Source of the DNA: Kiritimatiellia bacterium
GTDB taxonomy: Bacteria > Verrucomicrobiota > Kiritimatiellia > RFP12 > UBA1067
NCBI GenBank assembly: GCA_017959645.1
Contig: JAGDAE010000205.1
Coordinates: forward strand, 1-31,556
Direction of reading: 5' to 3'
Length of the DNA stretch: 31,556 nt
The notes beneath the pieces are model-generated. The model saw only the letters and a program-made list of their open reading frames with translations, searched no databases and was not told the origin of the DNA. The position numbers and the translations under genes were made by a program. This document shows, one piece after another, positions 26,834-31,556 of the stretch; within the stretch, counting starts at the first letter, position 1; each line of letters begins with the position of its first letter.

Positions 26834-27465
26834 GCGGACCGTGCAAAGCGAGCATCGGCGCGATCGCCCCGTACGCGGCATGGATGGCGATGATGCTGGC
26901 GCTGCCGCCGACTTCGGTCTGCTACGCCATACGCACTTTCGCATGCCTCGCGCTGCTCGTTTTCCTTTCCGTCAGGTGGTATGGAACGCCGAGGGCCGAT
27001 TCACGTTCGCTGGCGTGGGGGCTTGCGGCTGGTTTGACGGTTCTTGCCGTCTGGGTGTTCCCTGAGCGCTGGGAGTGGTACCGGCGGTTCTGCACGATCG
27101 GCGACGGCGGGACCGTCGAGATCGACGGCAGCGCCGCGTATCTGAAGGCGATACGGCTTTTCGGCAGCGCGTTCGTTATCGCTCCCGCAGAGGAGTTGTT
27201 CTTCCGCTCGTTTCTGTACAGGTGGATACGCGACAGGAACTGGACTTCGGTTCCGTTGCGCGAATTCGACATGGGCGCGTTTCTCTGGTCGACGGCGCTG
27301 TTTGCGCTCGAACACGACCGCATCCTCGTTGGCGCCATCGCCGGCGCGATCTACGCTCTCGTCGCGATACGCGTCAATCTCGCCGCGGCGATCGTCGCGC
27401 ACGCGACTACCAATCTGGCTTTGGGCGTCTACGTTCTCGCATCCGGGAACTGGACTTTCTGGTGA
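26830..27465 (+). CDS. CPBP/CAAX-type intramembrane protease, exosortase-associated type
   Basis: The 211-residue protein has about six membrane helices and the CPBP (Abi) protease motifs: EE..(3)..R at E121-E122 and R126 in PAEELFFRSF, H162 in ALEHDR, and H191...N195 in AHATTNLAL. The ending LGVYVLASGNWTFW resembles the CAAX-protease-related family linked to exosortase/PEP-CTERM genomes, which ends in a similar ...TG.W..W; this is from memory. The likely role is cleavage of membrane or sorted proteins. The start overlaps the M3 peptidase stop (ATGA). Confidence 0.85.
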   Translation: MSGPCKASIGAIAPYAAWMAMMLALPPTSVCYAIRTFACLALLVFLSVRWYGTPRADSRSLAWGLAAGLTVLAVWVFPERWEWYRRFCTIGDGGTVEIDGSAAYLKAIRLFGSAFVIAPAEELFFRSFLYRWIRDRNWTSVPLREFDMGAFLWSTALFALEHDRILVGAIAGAIYALVAIRVNLAAAIVAHATTNLALGVYVLASGNWTFW

Positions 27466-27488
27466 ACGCAATGCAGAAGGAGGGAAAC

Positions 27489-28121
27489 ATGAAATACGCA
27501 AAAACCATTCTTGCCGCGCTCGCGCTTTGCGCTCTGCCGGCGGCGGCCGAGCTCGACAACCAGCCGTGGATTTCTTCGCCGGGAGAAATCTTCGGCTGCC
27601 GGTTCGGCGAGAAGATTCCGGGCGGCAAACGGATATATCTGCAGAACGGATTCAATTTCGTCTACTACACGCCGCAGTCGAAATTCCGCGGCAAATACAC
27701 CAAGTACCACCGTCTCGTCGACGAACCGACGCGCCAGACGATCGGCGTCGAATGCCAGACGCCTGCGGATGGAAAGGATGCCGCGAAGAAGGAGGTCGCC
27801 GAGGCGCTGGCGGATCTGGCGAAGCTTTTCCCGAAGGCGAACGTGAAGAAAGACCGCCTTCTGGTCGGCTACGGCGAAGGCGGCGCCGGATGGGATCTGG
27901 CCGGATGCTGGGAGATCGTCATGTCGTACGAGCTTGATCCGAAGCACCCCGACTTCGACGACCCGATACTTCCCGAGTCGGAGAAGGGGTATGTCGTCTT
28001 CCTGCGCGCGGTCGACGAACATCTGAAGACGAAGAAGGCCGAGGACGTGGACGAGGATACCGACGCGCGCAGACGGGCGAAGAAACGCCGCGAGCGCATG
28101 CGCCGCAAAAGCGAAGAGTAA
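27489..28121 (+). CDS. secreted hypothetical protein
   Basis: I do not recognise a family. The 210-residue protein has a clear signal peptide (residues 1-20, cleaved near PAAA-ELD), a globular middle with many aromatic residues (KRIYLQNGFNFVYY), and a highly charged C-terminal tail (about 180-210) rich in Lys, Arg and Glu. ATG 27489 follows AAGGAGGG at ideal spacing; ATG 27471 is in frame but lacks a site. It sits between a membrane protease gene and a patatin gene in the same orientation. Confidence 0.8.
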   Translation: MKYAKTILAALALCALPAAAELDNQPWISSPGEIFGCRFGEKIPGGKRIYLQNGFNFVYYTPQSKFRGKYTKYHRLVDEPTRQTIGVECQTPADGKDAAKKEVAEALADLAKLFPKANVKKDRLLVGYGEGGAGWDLAGCWEIVMSYELDPKHPDFDDPILPESEKGYVVFLRAVDEHLKTKKAEDVDEDTDARRRAKKRRERMRRKSEE

Positions 28122-28144
28122 CGCCGGCGAAAGGACGCGCGGGA

Positions 28145-29044
28145 ATGCCGGCGGATGAAGGTGGACGCGGCTCCGTCTTTGCGGAGCCGAAGCGCGGGCT
28201 GGTGCTGGAGGGCGGCGGCATGAGGGGACTGTTCACCGCCGGCGTGCTAGACGTTTTCATGGAAAACGGCGTGAGGTTCGACGGTGTGATCGGCGTCTCG
28301 GCCGGCGCCTGTTTCGGATGCAACTACAAGAGCGGACAGATCGGGCGCGTCATCCGCTACAATACCCGTTTCGCGCGCGATCCGCGCTACTGTTCATGGT
28401 CGTCGCTTGCGCGGACAGGCGACCTTTTCGGCGCCGATTTCTGCTACCGGGAGCTTCCGGAGACGCTCGACCCGTTCGACACCGGGGCATACGGGAAAAG
28501 TCCGGTGCGCTTCCATGTCGTCGCCACCGACTGCGATACCGGCGAGGCCGTCTACCGCCGTCTCGACCGCGCCGACGCGGATGCCTTTCGGTGGATTCGC
28601 GCCTCTGCGTCGATGCCGCTCGTTTCGCGTCCGGTCGAGATCGACGGCCGGCGCTATCTTGACGGAGGGCTTTCGGACGGCATTCCGCTCGGCTATTTCG
28701 AATCGATCGGCTATTCCCACAACGTGGTCGTCGCCACCCGTCCGCACGGATACCGCAAGTCTCCCTCCTGGCGCCTGTGTCTCGTCAAGCCGTTCTTGCG
28801 CAGTTGTCCGGCGGTCTACGATGCGCTCGCATCGCGCCATGTCCGGTACAACGCCACCCTCGAATACATAGACCGCCGCGCCGGATCCGGCGACGCCTTT
28901 TTGATCGCCCCGGAAGAACCTTTGCGCATAGCGCGCGTCTGCCACGATCCTTCGGTCATGCGCATGATCTACGAAACCGGTCGCCGTGCCTGCGTCAAGG
29001 TGCTTGATGGGGTGAGGGCATTTCTTTCGCCGGCAGGCGCCTGA
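28145..29044 (+). CDS. patatin-like phospholipase
   Basis: The protein is a serine lipid acyl hydrolase with a Ser-Asp dyad. The oxyanion loop is LEGGGMRGLF (about 22-31), the nucleophile S52 lies in GVSAG, and D173 in DGG completes the dyad. The 299 residues match the YjjU/RssA-like single-domain type. No signal peptide is seen, so it is probably cytosolic. It ends the run of genes that begins at thrS; a 667-base non-coding region follows. Confidence 0.9.
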   Translation: MPADEGGRGSVFAEPKRGLVLEGGGMRGLFTAGVLDVFMENGVRFDGVIGVSAGACFGCNYKSGQIGRVIRYNTRFARDPRYCSWSSLARTGDLFGADFCYRELPETLDPFDTGAYGKSPVRFHVVATDCDTGEAVYRRLDRADADAFRWIRASASMPLVSRPVEIDGRRYLDGGLSDGIPLGYFESIGYSHNVVVATRPHGYRKSPSWRLCLVKPFLRSCPAVYDALASRHVRYNATLEYIDRRAGSGDAFLIAPEEPLRIARVCHDPSVMRMIYETGRRACVKVLDGVRAFLSPAGA

Positions 29045-29130
29045 ACGCGTTTGCCATCCTCACCATTCAGAGCGATGCAATCGCGAATGCCGGTATGGGC
29101 GGAAATATTGCCTATAATGGGGTTTGTTGC

Positions 29131-29276
29131 AACTGCCGTCAGTTCGCTATTGAACTGACGGCAGATTGGGTGTGAACTGACGGCAGTTGCTATGTGTTCT
29201 GCCGTCAGTTTGTATGTCAACTGCCGTCAGTTTGGGTGCGAACTGCCGTCAGTTGGAGGTGCATCTGCCGTCAGTT
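29131..29276 (+). repeat. seven 14-bp near-palindromic elements at exact 22-bp spacing
   Basis: Units begin at 29131, 29153, 29175, 29197, 29219, 29241 and 29263, every 22 bases without exception. The consensus is AACTGCCGTCAGTT; units 2 and 3 are its reverse complement (AACTGACGGCAGTT). The core CTG-C/A-CG-T/G-CAG is invariant; only outer bases vary (units 2, 4 and 7). The 8-base spacers differ but are GT-rich (TGGGTGTG, TGGGTGCG). The 22-bp period is about two helical turns and is not a multiple of three, so it is not protein-coding. The outer variants are not compensated, which favours protein-DNA binding over an RNA hairpin. Confidence 0.95.
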
Positions 29277-29394
29277 GAAAATATGCGCGCAGTGGCAAGT
29301 TGAAAACGGCTCCAGACCCGGTGATTGCCTAGTGCCTATTCTACCTCAATGCGCATTGACACCACCCGGCCATCCGCATTCCTTAAATTCGCAC

Positions 29395-29424
29395 TTGATT
29401 TCGGGCGAAGAGAAATGGTATACT
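29395..29424 (+). promoter_or_regulatory. promoter for the structured leader and C10 protease
   Basis: TTGATT at 29395-29400, an 18-bp spacer, and TGGTATACT at 29416-29424 (extended -10, TATACT) make the most complete sigma-70-like promoter in the window. The expected start is near 29431. Confidence 0.7.
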
Positions 29425-29430
29425 ATCTGC

Positions 29431-29650
29431 GTTCGGTCGAGGAGCAATCTGCTTCGAGGCTGGATACCAGAATTCCCGCGCGGGAGAGGCGTGTCGCCGA
29501 ACCGCGTTTGGGATGCGTCACGAGAAAGCTTAGGAACCTTGCTCTAAGGGGGCAACAATGAGGACACTGCTGTCCATGGCAGTTTCGCCTCCTTCGTTGT
29601 GTTCTTTAAGGTAATCCTAAGCACCTCTCGTGATGCACCGGAGGAGGTGC
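29431..29650 (+). ncRNA. structured leader RNA or small RNA of unknown class
   Basis: From the predicted start, GTTCGG (29431-29436) pairs with CCGAAC (29497-29502), enclosing the hairpins GGAGCA-ATC-TGCTTC and TCCCGCGCGGGA. A second, rod-like domain pairs GCGTCACGAG (29515-29524) with CTCGTGATGC (29627-29636), GCTTAGGA (29528-29535) with TCCTAAGC (29615-29622), and ACCTT (29536-29540) with AAGGT (29608-29612), topped by GGACA-CTGC-TGTCC. GCACCTC (29621-29627) can instead pair with GAGGTGC (29644-29650), which disrupts the rod and hides the GGAGGAGG. I match it to no known RNA family; 6S RNA-like, riboswitch or attenuator are all possible. Confidence 0.5.
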
Positions 29651-29711
29651 TATCCATGTCTGCCGTCTCCGGTTGCGGAATCCGACGTGGAAAAAAACGG
29701 GAGGGATGGGT

Positions 29712-31556
29712 ATGGTTTCAAAGTTGCAGAAGATGGCTGGCGCCATCAAGATCGGATGGCGAACGCGCTGTTCGATCTCCATTGCGGCAGCAGTGCTTTC
29801 TACGGCGTTTCAGATCCAGGCCGCCGAGGTCGCGCCGGAGCAGGCGCAGACCGCTGTCGGCAACTGGCTCAGACTCGGTTCGCGGCGGGCAGGCGCGTCG
29901 TTCCGGTCGAAAGACGCCGCGAGCGTGAGGACGGTTCGCGGCAAAACGGGGCGGGCGGTCTACCATGCGGTGGACATCAAAGGGGGAGGTTTCGTCGTCA
30001 CATCCGGCGACACGAGGCTGCCGCCGGTTATTGCGTTTTCCGACGAAGGCCGATTCGCCGATGACGGGACGGGCGCATTCCATGCGCTGCTCAGCAAGAG
30101 CCTCGCTCCGGCGACGGAAGCGCTTGAGCGTTCCGACCGACAGGCGGCGTCGTCGTCCGCCGGCGTGCGCAAAGCCGGAGATTCCGGTTCCGCGGTTGCG
30201 GAATGGGCCGAATTGCTGGCGCCGTCCGACGGCCGGCAGGCAAGGACAGGCGGGAGCCGCAAGGACTTGCTCGCCGACGTGCGCGTCGACAAACTGCTCA
30301 AGACGGAGTGGGGCCAGAGCGGAATCTCCATCTGGAACTGGAACGACGCCATAAACGATTGGGAAGAGACGTACTATCCGTCGTTCGACTATTATATGCC
30401 CAAATCCGGCGAGGATAGTTATCCTTGCGGCTGCGTCGCCACGGTCGGCGCGCAAATAATGAAATACTGGCGGATGCCTTCTGGCGCTGTTGCGTCGTTC
30501 TCCAACACGTGCAGTGTCGAAGGGGTGCCGGTCGTGAAGGATTCCATTCCCGGCGCTTTCGACTGGGATGCCATGTATCTGAAATGGGACGTGGACGATC
30601 CGGTTCCGTCCGAAGTGGCACGGGAGGCGGTCGGCAAGCTTACGTACAATGTCGCCGTCGCGGTTGGAATGGAGTGGGGCAAATGGTACGGCAGTTCCTC
30701 GCCGATCGATCTGATGGATGCCTTGAAGGACAAGTTCGGCTACGCATCGGGAACGTTCGTCTGGCATGATCAAACGGCGTTCGACATGCCTGGCTCGATT
30801 GACATCCCGGACTTCGCCGAGCGGATGTATGATTTCTACAGTGCGCTGTACGCGAGTCTGGATGCGAAGATGCCGGTGATTCTGTCGATCGACGGCGACT
30901 TCGGCGGCCACGCCGTCATCGCCGACGGCTACGGCTACAGCGGCGGCAAACGCTACACCCACTTGAATTTCGGGTGGTACGGCGGAGACGATGCCTGGTA
31001 TTTTCTGCCCGACGAGACGCTACTTGTCAGCGACGACAAGGAGACCTATTCGGTGTTTGAAGGCATCGGCTTCAATATTCATCCGGACAAAGTCGGCGAC
31101 GTCCTCTCGGGCAGGGTGATTGACGCCAATAAATTCGCGGTGGCGGGCGCCACGGTCGGGCTATACGACTCGGCGGACAATTTAATAGAGGAAACGACCT
31201 CGGACGCCAGAGGGATATATTCGTTCAGAATCACCGCCTCAGGCGACTACACGGTAAAGGCTTCGCACGCCGCCTCGGCCGAAACGCCATCGAAGTCCGT
31301 CAGCATGGCAAGTCCGAGCAAGAGCGGATCGTTCAGTGCAGGCAAGTCGGAATCATGGGCTGGATGGAGCGGCAACAATTGGGGCGTCGAATTGAAATTC
31401 CCAACGGTCATTCCAAGTACCACGCCAAGCGGGCCCGACAAGTTCACCGTCACGTTTGACGGCAACGGCGGCAGCGTTTCGCCGGCGTCGATCGAGGTCG
31501 TTTCCGGCGAGAAGGTGGGCGACGCTTTGCCGGTTGCGACGCGCACGGGCTACGAG
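29712..31556 (+). CDS. secreted C10-family (streptopain-like) cysteine protease, C-terminus cut by window edge
   Basis: The 615 visible residues start with a long signal peptide (cleavage near QIQAA, about 38), then an inhibitory propeptide-like region (about 40-190) and the C10 domain. The catalytic C241 lies in GCVATVGAQIMKYW and H400 in GGHAVIADGYGY; LNFGWYGGDDAWYF follows, as in SpeB. A carboxypeptidase-regulatory-like beta domain occupies about 458-530. The last visible part, FTVTFDGNGGSVSP...GEKVGDALP, is an InlB/Listeria-Bacteroides repeat, which suggests surface attachment. GGGAGG precedes ATG 29712. The protein continues past the window and may carry a sorting signal. It probably degrades extracellular protein. 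Confidence 0.9.
   Translation, partial: MVSKLQKMAGAIKIGWRTRCSISIAAAVLSTAFQIQAAEVAPEQAQTAVGNWLRLGSRRAGASFRSKDAASVRTVRGKTGRAVYHAVDIKGGGFVVTSGDTRLPPVIAFSDEGRFADDGTGAFHALLSKSLAPATEALERSDRQAASSSAGVRKAGDSGSAVAEWAELLAPSDGRQARTGGSRKDLLADVRVDKLLKTEWGQSGISIWNWNDAINDWEETYYPSFDYYMPKSGEDSYPCGCVATVGAQIMKYWRMPSGAVASFSNTCSVEGVPVVKDSIPGAFDWDAMYLKWDVDDPVPSEVAREAVGKLTYNVAVAVGMEWGKWYGSSSPIDLMDALKDKFGYASGTFVWHDQTAFDMPGSIDIPDFAERMYDFYSALYASLDAKMPVILSIDGDFGGHAVIADGYGYSGGKRYTHLNFGWYGGDDAWYFLPDETLLVSDDKETYSVFEGIGFNIHPDKVGDVLSGRVIDANKFAVAGATVGLYDSADNLIEETTSDARGIYSFRITASGDYTVKASHAASAETPSKSVSMASPSKSGSFSAGKSESWAGWSGNNWGVELKFPTVIPSTTPSGPDKFTVTFDGNGGSVSPASIEVVSGEKVGDALPVATRTGYE

Larger units (their letters stand above)
29045..29711 (+). 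other. 667-base intergenic region: repeat array, promoter and structured leader
   Basis: No reading frame here has coding character. In order it holds a TATAAT-like box at 29113-29118 with no matching -35, the 22-bp-phased array (29131-29276), about 118 plain bases, a promoter (29395-29424), and a highly folded transcript leading to the C10 protease start at 29712. A ribosome-site-like GGAGGAGG (29640-29647) precedes an ATG at 29656 that is out of frame with the protease. Confidence 0.75.

Noticed and set aside
29113..29118. Promoter TATAAT before the repeat array
   Set aside because: No -35 element lies at suitable spacing and there is no TG extension, so evidence is too weak to list as a promoter.
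29131..29276. CRISPR array
   Set aside because: The repeat unit is 14 bp with 8-base spacers and two reversed copies; CRISPR repeats are longer, spacers are about 30 bases, and no cas genes are present.
29285..29301. Eighth unit of the 22-bp array
   Set aside because: The sequence at the expected position matches the 14-mer poorly; a partial CAG...AAGTT likeness is offset by several bases.
29194..29547. Open reading frame across the repeat array (CRQF/CRQL motifs)
   Set aside because: The 22-bp period shifts frame at each unit, there is no ribosome site, and the frame runs through the promoter and the structured RNA.

Overview
The window is GC-rich, densely coded bacterial DNA, with every recognisable gene on the + strand. 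The gene content fits an uncultivated anaerobic, polysaccharide-degrading member of the Verrucomicrobiota/Kiritimatiellota-type phyla. The pointers are several secreted glycoside hydrolases, a Ser/Thr kinase fused to Sel1 repeats, an exosortase-type CAAX protease homologue, a [FeFe]-hydrogenase maturase and a C10 protease with InlB-type repeats. This placement is inferred from gene content, not proved.

Layout. (1) 1-1818: a more AT-rich block of three small membrane-anchored proteins of unknown function that look like diverged paralogues. (2) 1819-2200: a perfect hairpin and an N-terminal remnant of an IS256-family transposase, cut off just before the purB promoter. (3) 2206-13512: purB, dnaG and a MoxR ATPase, then a secreted carbohydrate set (GH10 fused to a second barrel-like region and interrupted by an in-frame TGA; GH30; GH63-like), a hotdog thioesterase and a cupin lipoprotein. 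(4) 13513-18877: a promoter inside an inverted repeat, then cysK, hydE, a single reading frame fusing biotin synthase (BioB) to the sulfur transferase LarE, and a membrane Ser/Thr kinase with Sel1 repeats. (5) 18898-29044: a second purB-like promoter, then thrS, serA, a GspF/PilC-type protein, an unknown protein, argF, an M3 oligopeptidase, a CPBP/CAAX-type protease, a secreted unknown protein and a patatin-like phospholipase, mostly joined by ATGA-type overlaps or short gaps. (6) 29045-29711: a 667-base non-coding stretch holding seven 14-bp elements spaced exactly 22 bp apart, a good promoter and a highly structured leader RNA. (7) 29712 to the right edge: a secreted streptopain-like C10 protease with a C-terminal repeat domain, cut by the window edge.

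The most interesting items are the BioB-LarE fusion, which physically joins a sulfur-inserting radical-SAM enzyme to a sulfur-transfer enzyme directly downstream of cysK and hydE; the strictly 22-bp-phased array of a near-palindromic 14-mer with two units reversed; the structured RNA between that array and the C10 protease; the in-frame TGA in the GH10 gene; and a shared, unusual promoter module in front of purB and thrS with a conserved GCCCACG at -35 and an extended -10.
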